Made by a program: the position numbers and the translations under genes
Part shown: in pieces, positions 15,409 to 23,899 of the stretch
Layout of the letters: each line of letters begins with the position of its first letter
How positions within the stretch are numbered: the stretch's first letter is position 1
Assembly: GCF_018325905.1 (NCBI RefSeq)
Contig: NZ_AP021901.1
Coordinates: 2,294,001 to 2,358,000, forward strand
Direction of reading: 5' to 3'
Length of the DNA stretch: 64,000 nucleotides
Source: Pseudomonas sp. St316
GTDB lineage: Bacteria > Pseudomonadota > Gammaproteobacteria > Pseudomonadales > Pseudomonadaceae
Notes under the pieces: model-generated
Told to the model about the DNA's origin: nothing
Databases searched by the model: none
Seen by the model: only the letters and a program-made list of their open reading frames with translations

Positions 15409-17424
15409 ATGTCTGAATTCCAGCTAGTCACCCGATTCCAGCCCGCCGGCGACCAGCCGGAAGCCATCCGCCTGATGGTTGAGGGCATCGAGGCCGGTCT
15501 GGCGCACCAGACCTTGCTTGGTGTGACCGGCTCGGGCAAGACCTTCAGCATCGCCAACGTGATCGCCCAAGTGCAGCGCCCGACGCTGGTGCTGGCGCCG
15601 AACAAGACCCTGGCGGCGCAGCTGTACGGTGAGTTCAAGGCGTTTTTCCCGAATAACGCCGTGGAGTACTTCGTTTCCTACTACGACTACTACCAGCCCG
15701 AGGCCTACGTGCCATCGTCGGACACCTTCATCGAGAAGGATGCCTCGATCAACGACCACATCGAGCAGATGCGACTGTCGGCGACCAAGGCTTTGCTCGA
15801 GCGCAAGGACGCGATCATCGTCACCACGGTGTCGTGCATCTATGGCTTGGGCAGCCCGGAAACCTACCTGAAGATGGTGCTGCATGTGGATCGTGGCGAC
15901 AAACTCGACCAGCGCGCCTTGCTCAGGCGCCTGGCGGATTTGCAGTACACCCGCAACGACATGGATTTCGCCCGGGCCACCTTTCGGGTGCGTGGCGATG
16001 TGATCGACATCTACCCGGCGGAATCGGATCTGGAAGCGATCCGCATCGAACTGTTTGATGACGAGGTGGAGAGCCTCTCGGCGTTCGACCCGCTGACCGG
16101 TGAAGTGATCCGCAAATTGCCACGCTTCACGTTCTACCCCAAGAGCCACTACGTGACGCCCCGGGAAACCCTGCTGGACGCCATCGAAGGGATCAAGGTC
16201 GAGTTGCAGGAGCGCCTGGAATACCTGCGCTCGAACAACAAATTGGTGGAAGCCCAGCGCCTGGAGCAGCGGACCCGCTTCGACCTGGAGATGATCCTGG
16301 AGCTGGGCTACTGCAACGGCATCGAAAACTACTCGCGCTACCTGTCGGGCCGTCCGGCGGGCGCGCCGCCGCCCACCTTGTATGACTACCTGCCGGCCGA
16401 TGCCTTGCTGGTCATCGACGAATCCCACGTCAGCGTGCCCCAGGTCGGCGCCATGTACAAAGGCGACCGTTCGCGCAAGGAAACCCTGGTGGAATACGGT
16501 TTCCGCCTGCCATCGGCCCTGGATAACCGGCCGATGCGTTTTGACGAATGGGAGAGCGTGAGCCCGCAGACGATTTTTGTCTCGGCCACCCCAGGCAACT
16601 ATGAGGCCGAACATGCCGGCCGGGTGATCGAGCAATTGGTGCGGCCAACCGGGCTGGTCGACCCGCAGATCGAAGTGCGCCCGGCGCTGACCCAGGTTGA
16701 TGACCTGCTCTCGGAGATCACCAAGCGCGTGGCCTTGGAAGAGCGGGTGCTGGTGACCACGTTGACCAAGCGCATGTCCGAAGACCTTACCGACTACCTG
16801 GCGGACCATGGCGTGCGGGTGCGCTACCTGCACTCGGACATCGATACGGTGGAGCGGGTTGAGATCATTCGTGATCTGCGTCTGGGCACCTTTGATGTGC
16901 TGGTGGGCATCAACCTGCTGCGTGAGGGCCTGGATATGCCGGAAGTGTCGCTGGTGGCGATTCTCGACGCCGACAAGGAAGGTTTCCTGCGTTCCGAGCG
17001 TTCGTTGATCCAGACCATCGGTCGCGCGGCGCGTAACCTCAATGGCCGGGCGATTCTGTATGCCGACCGCATCACCGGCTCCATGGAGCGGGCCATCGGC
17101 GAGACCGAGCGCCGTCGCGACAAGCAGATCGCCTTCAACCTGGCCAACGGGATCACGCCAAAAGGGGTGTTCAAGGACGTCGCCGACATCATGGAAGGCG
17201 CCACCGTGCCCGGCTCGCGCAGCAAGAAGCGCAAGGGCATGGCCAAGGCCGCCGAAGAGAGTGCCCGCTACGAAGCCGAACTGCGCTCGCCGAGCGAAAT
17301 CACCAAGCGTATCCGGCAGTTGGAAGAGAAGATGTACCAACTGGCCCGGGACCTGGAGTTCGAAGCGGCGGCGCAGTTGCGCGACGAGATTGGCAAGTTG
17401 CGCGAGCGGTTGCTGGCTGTCTGA
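15409..17424 (+). CDS. uvrB: Excinuclease ABC subunit B
   Basis: A 671-residue UvrB, the damage-verifying helicase-like subunit of nucleotide excision repair, acting with UvrA and UvrC. Walker A GVTGSGKT is at 38-45, followed by the beta-hairpin region [13 protein letters not shown] (about 92-104), the DEAD-like VIDESHV (about 338) and the helicase motif VI region QTIGRAARN (about 539). The UvrC-binding UVR motif is at the C-terminus ([18 protein letters not shown]). The start at 15409 follows AGAGG; the frame extends further upstream but lacks family similarity. Length is normal. Confidence 0.98.
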   Translation: MSEFQLVTRFQPAGDQPEAIRLMVEGIEAGLAHQTLLGVTGSGKTFSIANVIAQVQRPTLVLAPNKTLAAQLYGEFKAFFPNNAVEYFVSYYDYYQPEAYVPSSDTFIEKDASINDHIEQMRLSATKALLERKDAIIVTTVSCIYGLGSPETYLKMVLHVDRGDKLDQRALLRRLADLQYTRNDMDFARATFRVRGDVIDIYPAESDLEAIRIELFDDEVESLSAFDPLTGEVIRKLPRFTFYPKSHYVTPRETLLDAIEGIKVELQERLEYLRSNNKLVEAQRLEQRTRFDLEMILELGYCNGIENYSRYLSGRPAGAPPPTLYDYLPADALLVIDESHVSVPQVGAMYKGDRSRKETLVEYGFRLPSALDNRPMRFDEWESVSPQTIFVSATPGNYEAEHAGRVIEQLVRPTGLVDPQIEVRPALTQVDDLLSEITKRVALEERVLVTTLTKRMSEDLTDYLADHGVRVRYLHSDIDTVERVEIIRDLRLGTFDVLVGINLLREGLDMPEVSLVAILDADKEGFLRSERSLIQTIGRAARNLNGRAILYADRITGSMERAIGETERRRDKQIAFNLANGITPKGVFKDVADIMEGATVPGSRSKKRKGMAKAAEESARYEAELRSPSEITKRIRQLEEKMYQLARDLEFEAAAQLRDEIGKLRERLLAV

Positions 17425-17448
17425 GATTTTGTGGTGAAGTCGAGGGCC

Positions 17449-17526
17449 TCATCGCGAGCAAGCTCGCTCCCACAGGGGATCATTGGACGACTCGATTAAA
17501 CTGTGGGAGCGAGCCTGCTCGCGATT
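17449..17526. repeat. REP doublet
   Basis: Two facing copies of the GCGAGCAAGCTCGCTCCCAC palindrome (17451-17474 and 17501-17524), one with a C in the loop (GAGCCTGCTCGC). They lie between uvrB and gltX. Confidence 0.88.
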
Positions 17527-17649
17527 GAAGGCAGCTCGGTCTAACGGCTGAGCACACAAATCCCGCTCTCACTGGAGCCCGCCCGCCATCGCCTGTTACC
17601 ATTCGCCCCCTGTTTGATCTTCGCTTTTATATTCTTTCCGAGACATGCC

Positions 17650-19131
17650 ATGACCACCGTCCGCACCCGCATCGCGCCTTCGCCCACTGGCGATCCCCAT
17701 GTCGGCACCGCCTACATCGCTTTGTTCAACTATTGCTTTGCCAAGCAGCATGGCGGCGAGTTCATCCTGCGGATCGAGGACACCGACCAGTTGCGTTCGA
17801 CCCGCGAGTCCGAACAGCAGATCTTCGACGCCCTGCGCTGGTTGGGGATCGACTGGAGCGAAGGCCCGGACGTCGGCGGCCCGCACGGTCCGTACCGCCA
17901 GAGCGAGCGCGGCGATATCTACAAGCAGTATTGCCAGCAACTGGTGGACATGGGGCATGCGTTCCCGTGTTTCTGCACCGCCGAAGAGCTGGACCAGATG
18001 CGCGCCGAGCAAATGGCCCGTGGCGAAACCCCGCGCTACGACGGTCGGGCGCTGCTGCTGTCCAAGGAAGAAGTCGCCCGCCGCCTGGCCGCTGGCGAGC
18101 CCCACGTGATCCGCATGAAGGTACCGTCCGAAGGTGTCTGCGTGGTGCCGGACATGCTGCGTGGCGATGTCGAGATCCCATGGGATCGCATGGACATGCA
18201 AGTGCTGATGAAAACCGACGGCCTGCCGACGTACTTCCTGGCGAACGTGGTCGACGATCACCTGATGGGTATCACCCACGTGTTGCGCGGTGAAGAATGG
18301 CTGCCGTCGGCGCCGAAACTGATCCTGCTCTACGAATACTTCGGCTGGGAACAGCCGCAGCTGTGCTACATGCCGCTGCTGCGTAACCCGGACAAGAGCA
18401 AGCTGTCCAAACGCAAGAACCCGACTTCGGTGACGTTCTACGAGCGCATGGGCTTCATGCCCGAGGCGATGCTCAACTACCTGGGGCGCATGGGCTGGTC
18501 GATGCCGGACGAGCGCGAGAAGTTCTCGTTGCAGGAAATGGTCGAGCATTTCGATCTTTCGCGCGTCTCCCTGGGCGGGCCGATCTTCGACGTCGAGAAG
18601 CTGTCGTGGCTCAACGGCCAGTGGCTGCGGGACCTGCCGGTGGAAGAGTTCGCTGCACGGGTGCAGAAGTGGGCGTTGAACCCTGAGTACATGATGAAGA
18701 TCGCTCCCCATGTGCAGGGCAGGGTAGAGACCTTCAGCCAGATCGCCCCGCTGGCCGGCTTCTTCTTCGCCGGTGGCGTGACGCCGGATGCCAAGTTGTT
18801 CGAATCCAAGAAGCTTTCGGGCGACCAGGTGCGCCAGTTGATGCAGCTGATCCTGTGGAAGCTCGAAAGCCTGCGTCAGTGGGAGAAAGACAGCATCACC
18901 GCGACCATCCAGGCCGTGGTCGAGTCGCTGGAGTTGAAACTGCGCGATGCCATGCCGCTGATGTTCGCCGCCATTACCGGCCAGGCCAGCTCGGTGTCGG
19001 TGCTCGATGCGATGGAAATCCTCGGGCCGGACCTGACCCGTTTCCGCCTGCGCCAGGCCATCGATCTGCTTGGTGGTGTGTCGAAGAAGGAAAACAAGGA
19101 GTGGGAAAAACTGTTGGGCGCGATCGCCTAA
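17650..19131 (+). CDS. gltX: Glutamyl-tRNA synthetase
   Basis: A 493-residue class I aminoacyl-tRNA synthetase that charges tRNA-Glu. The HIGH-type motif appears as [13 protein letters not shown] (about 11-23) and the KMSKS-type motif as [13 protein letters not shown] (about 248-260); the anticodon-binding domain follows to the C-terminus. The start [14 protein letters not shown] at 17650 is the conserved one. Two tRNA-Glu genes lie within 700 bp downstream. A CCCCGG-TTTT-CCGGGG terminator follows. Confidence 0.98.
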   Translation: MTTVRTRIAPSPTGDPHVGTAYIALFNYCFAKQHGGEFILRIEDTDQLRSTRESEQQIFDALRWLGIDWSEGPDVGGPHGPYRQSERGDIYKQYCQQLVDMGHAFPCFCTAEELDQMRAEQMARGETPRYDGRALLLSKEEVARRLAAGEPHVIRMKVPSEGVCVVPDMLRGDVEIPWDRMDMQVLMKTDGLPTYFLANVVDDHLMGITHVLRGEEWLPSAPKLILLYEYFGWEQPQLCYMPLLRNPDKSKLSKRKNPTSVTFYERMGFMPEAMLNYLGRMGWSMPDEREKFSLQEMVEHFDLSRVSLGGPIFDVEKLSWLNGQWLRDLPVEEFAARVQKWALNPEYMMKIAPHVQGRVETFSQIAPLAGFFFAGGVTPDAKLFESKKLSGDQVRQLMQLILWKLESLRQWEKDSITATIQAVVESLELKLRDAMPLMFAAITGQASSVSVLDAMEILGPDLTRFRLRQAIDLLGGVSKKENKEWEKLLGAIA

Positions 19132-19153
19132 GCGGTCGATGAGGCAGGGCATA

Positions 19154-19173
19154 CCCCGGTTTTCCGGGGTTTG
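19154..19173 (+). terminator. Terminator after gltX
   Basis: CCCCGG (19154-19159), loop TTTT, CCGGGG (19164-19169), then TTTG. The short T run makes it moderate rather than strong. Confidence 0.7.
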
Positions 19174-19227
19174 TCGGTAAGTGATTGTTATCCCGGCAAA
19201 AAACTTTCAAATTTGTTGAAAATAAAT

Positions 19228-19256
19228 TTGACAGCCCTCCGATACGCCCTTAAGAT
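19228..19256 (+). promoter_or_regulatory. Promoter of the tRNA-Ala/Glu cluster
   Basis: A perfect TTGACA (19228-19233), a 17-bp spacer, and TAAGAT (19251-19256), with a GC-rich stretch (CGCCCC) just after. This is a strong stable-RNA promoter for the four tRNAs that follow. Confidence 0.85.
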
Positions 19257-19277
19257 TCGCCCCGTCCTCAGCGATGA

Positions 19278-19353
<76 letters not shown>

Positions 19354-19432
19354 ATTTACACTTCGAGGCCTGGCCACACTGGCCTTGAAGCGATCAGCAC
19401 TCAGCGTTGATCAGTTGTACAGAAGGGTTTGC

Positions 19433-19508
19433 GTCCCCTTCGTCTAGTGGCCTAGGACACCGCCCTTTCACGGCGGTAACAGGGGTTCGAGTCCCCTAGG
19501 GGACGCCA
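19433..19508 (+). tRNA. tRNA-Glu (TTC), copy 1
   Basis: A 76-nt tRNA beginning GTCCCCTTCGTCTAGTGG; anticodon loop CCTTTCACG gives TTC; CCA is present in its final GCCA. It is identical to the copy at 19713. Confidence 0.97.
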
Positions 19509-19561
19509 GTTTTACAGAAGCGATGTTGCAAGATATCGCTCCGCCGCGAGGCGAAAAATCT

Positions 19562-19637
<76 letters not shown>

Positions 19638-19712
19638 ATTACAGATTCAAGGTCTGGCCACACCGTCCTTGAATCGATCAGTTCTCAGCGCTGATCAAGT
19701 TAGAAGGTTTGT

Positions 19713-19788
19713 GTCCCCTTCGTCTAGTGGCCTAGGACACCGCCCTTTCACGGCGGTAACAGGGGTTCGAGTCCCCTAGGGGACGCCA
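19713..19788 (+). tRNA. tRNA-Glu (TTC), copy 2
   Basis: Identical to the tRNA-Glu at 19433. It is the last tRNA of the transcript and is followed by two terminator hairpins. Confidence 0.97.
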
Positions 19789-19794
19789 CGATTA

Positions 19795-19845
19795 CCCGCT
19801 CTGCGGGATTTTATAAGGGTCATTCAATTCTTGAATGGCCCTTTT
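19795..19845 (+). terminator. Tandem terminators of the tRNA cluster
   Basis: First hairpin CCCGC-TCT-GCGGG followed by ATTTT (19795-19812). Second, an 11-bp stem GGGTCATTCAA / TTGAATGGCCC with loop TTC and TTTT (19817-19845). Confidence 0.88.
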
Positions 19846-19968
19846 GTTTGTCTGGCGTTTGGCCAATTCCCTTATCCTTGAAAGAGACTTCTGACCAGCG
19901 GTCAAAATGAGCGCTTGCGGAAAATTATTATAGGAATAATATTTCATTCGTAATATTCGGAGGCGACG

Positions 19969-20508
19969 ATGAGCGATAAAAAGGCACAAACCCGTGAACG
20001 CATTCTCAAGGCCGCCAGCGATGCGCTGATCCAGCGTGGGCCGGCTGAGCCGAGCGTGGGCGAGGTGATGGGCGCGGCCGGGCTGACGGTGGGCGGTTTT
20101 TATGCCCATTTCGAAAGCAAGGATGCCTTGATGCTGGAAGCATTCAAGCAATTGCTCAATCGGCGCCGCGGCCTGATCGCCGACATGGATGGCGAGCTGA
20201 CAGGCGAAGAGCGGCGCGCTCTGGTGGCGGCGTTCTATCTGTCGCGCAAGCACCGTGACTCCACCGAACACGCCTGCCCGATCCCCGCGTCGGTCGGCGA
20301 GCTCGGCCGGCTGCCGGATGCGTTTCGTGAAGTGCTCGATGAGCATATCGAGTTGATGGTCGCGCAATTGGCGGCCAGCCCGGAGGACGCCGACAAGGCC
20401 CTGGCCGACATCGCCTTGATGGTGGGCGGCCTGGCCCTGGCGCGGGCGCTGGGTCCTGGAGAGTTATCGGATCGTTTGCTGCGCGCCGCCAAGTCAGCGG
20501 TGCGATGA
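19969..20508 (+). CDS. TetR family transcriptional regulator
   Basis: A 179-residue TetR-type repressor. The N-terminal helix-turn-helix (TRERILKAASDALIQRG to GFYAHFESKDALMLEAFKQL, about 8-55) is typical; the rest is the ligand-binding helical domain. AGGCGACG precedes the ATG. It lies 28 bp upstream of an alpha/beta hydrolase and probably forms an operon with it and controls it (inference). The effector is unknown. Confidence 0.9.
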   Translation: MSDKKAQTRERILKAASDALIQRGPAEPSVGEVMGAAGLTVGGFYAHFESKDALMLEAFKQLLNRRRGLIADMDGELTGEERRALVAAFYLSRKHRDSTEHACPIPASVGELGRLPDAFREVLDEHIELMVAQLAASPEDADKALADIALMVGGLALARALGPGELSDRLLRAAKSAVR

Positions 20509-20536
20509 GCTAAGGCGCAAGCCCTGGAGATGAGCG

Positions 20537-21370
20537 ATGAACAGGTTGAGCTGGATTCGTAGCGTCAATTGCACGCTTGGTTGGGTGGCTCCGCGCCTCG
20601 TGGCCAAACAAATGCGTTCGCTGTTCATGCGCCCGCGAAACTTGCCGCCGCGCGATTGGGAGCTGCCGCTGCTGGCCTCCTCCGAGCGTATCACCTTGCG
20701 TTTCGGTCTCTCGGCGTTGCGCTGGGGCAAAGGCCCGGCAGTCTTGCTGATGCATGGCTGGGAAGGGCGGCCGACTCAGTTCGCGGCCTTGATCACGGCC
20801 TTGGTGGACGCTGGTTATACGGTGGTGGCGCTGGACGGTCCGGCCCATGGTCGCTCACCGGGTCGCGAGGCGAATGTCCTGTTGTTTGCCAGGGCCATGC
20901 TCGAAGCCGCTGCTGAGCTGCCGCCGTTGCAGGCCGTGATCGGGCATTCCATGGGCGGCGCCAGTGCCCTGTTGGCCATCCAGTTGGGATTGCGTACCGA
21001 GACGCTGGTCAGCATCGCCGCACCCGCTCGCATTCTTGGGGTGCTGCGTGGTTTCTCCCGGATGATGGGTCTGCCGCCCAAGGCGCGTTCGGCGTTCATT
21101 CGCCAGGTGGAAAGCGATGTGGGCATGCCCGCTTCGAAGATGGATGTAGCGCATTACCAGCTGGACGTGCCGGGGTTGATTGTCCATGCCGAGGACGACA
21201 CGTCGGTTTCGGTCAGGGAGTCGCAATTGATCCATGAAGCCTGGTTCGACAGTCGTTTGCTGCGACTGCCACAGGGCGGGCATCAACGGGTGCTGGCCGA
21301 TCCACGGGTCATTGATGGGGTGTTATCACTGCTGGCCGGTAGAAGCCTGCAAGCGCGGCAATCGGCTTGA
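20537..21370 (+). CDS. Alpha/beta hydrolase
   Basis: A 277-residue alpha/beta hydrolase-fold enzyme. The oxyanion region is LLMHGWEG (about 69-76), the nucleophile elbow IGHSMGGASAL (about 134-144, serine in G-H-S-M-G), and a late histidine GGHQRVL (about 247-253). All three catalytic positions are therefore present. The substrate is unknown; carboxylesterase or lipase-like activity is likely. It follows the TetR gene closely. Confidence 0.88.
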   Translation: MNRLSWIRSVNCTLGWVAPRLVAKQMRSLFMRPRNLPPRDWELPLLASSERITLRFGLSALRWGKGPAVLLMHGWEGRPTQFAALITALVDAGYTVVALDGPAHGRSPGREANVLLFARAMLEAAAELPPLQAVIGHSMGGASALLAIQLGLRTETLVSIAAPARILGVLRGFSRMMGLPPKARSAFIRQVESDVGMPASKMDVAHYQLDVPGLIVHAEDDTSVSVRESQLIHEAWFDSRLLRLPQGGHQRVLADPRVIDGVLSLLAGRSLQARQSA

Positions 21371-21450
21371 GCGAGCAAGGCTTGCCCGCGATGGCGGTCG
21401 AGCTCGGATCCGTTACACTGCCCCCATCCATATTCGACCAGGAGAGGGGC

Positions 21451-21900
21451 ATGGGCTGGGATCGGGCAACGCCGTTCATCATTGATCTTCAAGTAAATGC
21501 CGAAGACATCGACGGGTTGGGCCACGCCAACAACGCGGTGTACGTTACCTGGCTTGAGCGCTGCGCCTGGCGCCATTCCCAGCGCCTGGGCCTGGATCTG
21601 GTGGAGTACCGGCGCCTCGACCGAGCCATGGCGGTGGTGCGGCATGAAATTGATTACCTGGCGGCCGCCTATGAAGGCGACGAGCTGCAATTGGCGACCT
21701 GGATCGTCGACTGGGACCAGCGTCTGAAAATGACCCGGCATTTCCAACTGGTCCGTCCCAGCGACAACACCACGCTGTTGCGGGCCCAGACCACCTTCGT
21801 CTGCATCGAATTGTCCACCGGCAGGCCCAAGCGCATGCCGCCGGAGTTCATCGAGGGTTATGGTCCCGCGTTGAAGCCATCCGGCATCCTCATCGATTGA
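21451..21900 (+). CDS. Acyl-CoA thioesterase, 4-hydroxybenzoyl-CoA thioesterase type (hotdog fold)
   Basis: A 149-residue hotdog-fold protein of the YbgC/4HBT group. The family motif DIDGLGHANNAVYVTWLERC (residues 17-36) has the conserved G-H-x-N-N-x-x-Y-x-x-W signature. The start at 21451 is fixed by AGGAGAGG just upstream; the open frame reaches back to 21367. It probably hydrolyses short acyl-CoA esters. It may be co-transcribed with the hydrolase. Confidence 0.9.
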   Translation: MGWDRATPFIIDLQVNAEDIDGLGHANNAVYVTWLERCAWRHSQRLGLDLVEYRRLDRAMAVVRHEIDYLAAAYEGDELQLATWIVDWDQRLKMTRHFQLVRPSDNTTLLRAQTTFVCIELSTGRPKRMPPEFIEGYGPALKPSGILID

Positions 21901-21903
21901 CCC

Positions 21904-22069
21904 ACCGCCATCGCGAGCAAGCTCGCTCCCACAAGGGATTTGTGGTGAGCACAGGATTTTTGAACGATCGAGAACCACTGTGGGAGCGAGCTTGCTCGCG
22001 ATAGCGGCGCTACATTCAACATTTGCGCAAGCTTATTCACCGCCATCGCGAGCAAGCTCGCTCCCACAG
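21904..22069. repeat. Three REP palindromes
   Basis: Copies at 21904-21934, 21979-22006 (opposite orientation) and 22040-22069 of the GCGAGCAAGCTCGCTCCCAC family. The central copy pairs with either neighbour. They fill the gap between the thioesterase gene and dusC. Confidence 0.88.
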
Positions 22070-22147
22070 GGTTTGGTGGTGAATTCCGATGTCGTGGGCA
22101 AAATCCGGTAAACTGCCGCACGTTTTTTCGTTCGAGTGTGTGTTTCC

Positions 22148-23107
22148 ATGCAAATTGCCCTGGCGCCCATGGAGGGGTTGGTCGACAACATCCTGCGGGA
22201 TGTCCTGACCCGTGTTGGTGGGATCGACTGGTGTGTCACCGAGTTCATCCGTGTCAACGACCGCCTGCTCACGCCGGCCTATTTCCATAAGCTCGCCCCT
22301 GAGTTGCTGGCCGGTGCCCAGACGGCTGCCGGCGTGCCGTTGCGGGTGCAGTTGCTCGGTTCCGATCCGGTGTGCCTGGCGGAAAACGCGGCGTTGGCGT
22401 GTGAGTTGGGCTCGCAGGTTATCGACTTGAACTTCGGTTGCCCGGCCAAGACCGTGAACAAATCCCGGGGTGGGGCGGTGTTGCTCAAGGAGCCGGAACT
22501 GCTTAACGAAATCGTCGAGCACGTGCGTCGTGCGGTGCCAAAACACATTCCGGTCACCGCCAAGATGCGCCTGGGTTTCGATAGTCCGGACGGTGCGCTG
22601 GTGTGTGCCACGGCGCTGGCCGAAGGCGGTGCGGCGCACATCGTGGTGCACGCGCGGACCAAGGTCGATGGCTACAAGCCTCCGGCTCACTGGGAGTGGA
22701 TTCCCCGGGTGCAGGAAGTGGTCAAGGTGCCGGTGTTCGCCAATGGTGATATCTGGAGCGTGGAAGATTGGCGCCGTTGCCGCGAAATCAGCGGTGTCGA
22801 AGACATCATGCTCGGTCGCGGTCTCGTTTCCCGTCCTGACCTGGCCCGGCAAATCGCCGCCGCCCGAGCCGGTGACGATGTGGTCGAGATGTCCTGGGCC
22901 GAGCTGCAGCCGATGCTCCAGGACTTCTGGGTGCAAGTGGTCGAGCAACTGACACCGCGCCAGGCCCCGGGCCGGTTGAAGCAGTGGCTGGCGATGCTGA
23001 CCCGCAATTACCCTGAAGCGGTGGCGCTGTTTACCGCTTTGCGTCGGGAAACCGACCTGGACGCGGTGGGCCATTTGCTGGGTGTGCAGCGCACCCAAGC
23101 GGCCTGA
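22148..23107 (+). CDS. dusC: tRNA-dihydrouridine(16) synthase
   Basis: A 319-residue FMN-dependent Dus enzyme that reduces uridine 16 in the tRNA D-loop. The start [14 protein letters not shown] (22148) is the conserved FMN-site opening. The catalytic cysteine is in [16 protein letters not shown] (about 95-110), with [10 protein letters not shown] (about 138) and [10 protein letters not shown] (about 223-232) further on. The DusC-type C-terminal helical domain is present. It runs alone and is followed by a heat-shock promoter. Confidence 0.95.
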   Translation: MQIALAPMEGLVDNILRDVLTRVGGIDWCVTEFIRVNDRLLTPAYFHKLAPELLAGAQTAAGVPLRVQLLGSDPVCLAENAALACELGSQVIDLNFGCPAKTVNKSRGGAVLLKEPELLNEIVEHVRRAVPKHIPVTAKMRLGFDSPDGALVCATALAEGGAAHIVVHARTKVDGYKPPAHWEWIPRVQEVVKVPVFANGDIWSVEDWRRCREISGVEDIMLGRGLVSRPDLARQIAAARAGDDVVEMSWAELQPMLQDFWVQVVEQLTPRQAPGRLKQWLAMLTRNYPEAVALFTALRRETDLDAVGHLLGVQRTQAA

Positions 23108-23127
23108 AAAAAATTTCAAAAAAAGCT

Positions 23128-23154
23128 CTTGAAAAGTTTTTGGCGGCCCCTAGA
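23128..23154 (+). promoter_or_regulatory. Sigma-32 (heat shock) promoter of hsp20
   Basis: CTTGAAA (23128-23134), a 12-bp spacer, and CCCCTAGA (23147-23154) closely match the RpoH consensus CTTGAAA / CCCCATNT. It sits about 75 bp before the hsp20 start, leaving a leader long enough for the RNA thermometer. Confidence 0.82.
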
Positions 23155-23163
23155 TAGGGGTTA

Positions 23164-23230
23164 CGCGATGCCGAATTCGGGTCGCGGAGACAAAAAAACT
23201 TGCTGAATTTTTCAGGAGATTTGAATCATG
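23164..23230 (+). promoter_or_regulatory. ROSE-like RNA thermometer in the hsp20 leader
   Basis: Two hairpins can be drawn. The first pairs CGCGA (23164-23168) with TCGCG (23182-23186) around CCGAATTCGG. The second pairs TTGCTG (23200-23205) with CAGGAG (23213-23218), which hides the Shine-Dalgarno AGGAG seven bases after the stem starts closing. The UUGCU anti-SD element is the conserved signature of ROSE thermometers, which melt on heating and let small heat-shock genes be translated. Confidence 0.82.
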
Positions 23231-23680
23231 AGTACTGCATTTTCGCTGGCCCCTCTGTTCCGTTCCTCGGTGGGTTTCGATCGCTTCAACGATCTGTTCG
23301 AAACCGCCCTGCGCAACGAACCGGGTAGCAGCTATCCACCTTACAACGTGGAAAAATACGGTGATGATGAATACCGTATTGTTGTCGCCGCCGCGGGTTT
23401 CCGGGAAGAAGACCTGGAACTGCAGGTGGAAAAAGGTGTGCTGACCATCAGCGGCGGTAAGCGCGAGGCCAGCAACGACAGCGTCACCTATCTGCACCAG
23501 GGCATCGCCCAGCGTGCGTTCAAGCTGTCCTTCCGGTTGGCCGATCATATCGAGATCAAATCCGCCGGCCTGAGCAACGGTCTGTTGAGCATCGACCTGT
23601 TGCGGGTGATCCCGGAGGAGGCGAAAGCCAAGCGCATCCCGATCAACGGTGCGCAGCAGCAACCCGCGCTGCAGAACTGA
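23228..23680 (+). CDS. ibpA: Small heat shock protein Hsp20
   Basis: A 150-residue alpha-crystallin-domain chaperone that holds unfolded proteins. N-terminal region 1-35 (RSSVGFDRFNDLFE); crystallin domain about 36-125 (YPPYNVEKYGDDEYRIVVAA, then the GVLTISGGK strand); C-terminal anchoring motif near RIPIN. Control is double: a sigma-32-like promoter and a ROSE-type leader. It is transcribed alone and ends at a strong terminator. Confidence 0.95.
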   Translation: MSTAFSLAPLFRSSVGFDRFNDLFETALRNEPGSSYPPYNVEKYGDDEYRIVVAAAGFREEDLELQVEKGVLTISGGKREASNDSVTYLHQGIAQRAFKLSFRLADHIEIKSAGLSNGLLSIDLLRVIPEEAKAKRIPINGAQQQPALQN

Positions 23681-23696
23681 TGCATCGCAACTGAAG

Positions 23697-23721
23697 AAGG
23701 GCGCCAGATGGCGCCCTTTTT
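23697..23721 (+). terminator. Terminator of hsp20
   Basis: AAGGGCGCC (23697-23705), loop AGAT, GGCGCCCTT (23710-23718), then TTT. A strong rho-independent terminator. Confidence 0.9.
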
Positions 23722-23759
23722 CGTATTTGGAACTGTTTGGTCCGGGGCCATGATGAACC

Positions 23760-23874
23760 TGTGGCGAGGGAGCTTGCTCCCGCTGGGGCGCGAAGCGGCC
23801 CTAAAGGCGCCAATCGCTTCGACGATTGATTGGGACTGCTACGCAGTCCAGCGGGAGCAAGCTCCCTCGCCACA
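23760..23874. repeat. GTGGCGAGGGAGC inverted repeat element (115 bp)
   Basis: The outer arms TGTGGCGAGGGAGCTTGCTC and the complement ending CTCCCTCGCCACA enclose inner inverted pieces (GGACTGCTACGCAGTCC near 23832-23848 and the GCGCGAAGCGGCC region). It has a composite REPIN-like structure of the second REP family. Confidence 0.8.
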
Positions 23875-23899
23875 AAAGCTTTCTGCCTGGCTGGACAGG

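Noticed and set aside
15424-17340. 638-residue open frame antisense to uvrB
   Set aside because: His/Gln/Arg-rich shadow of a gene with intact Walker and UVR motifs.
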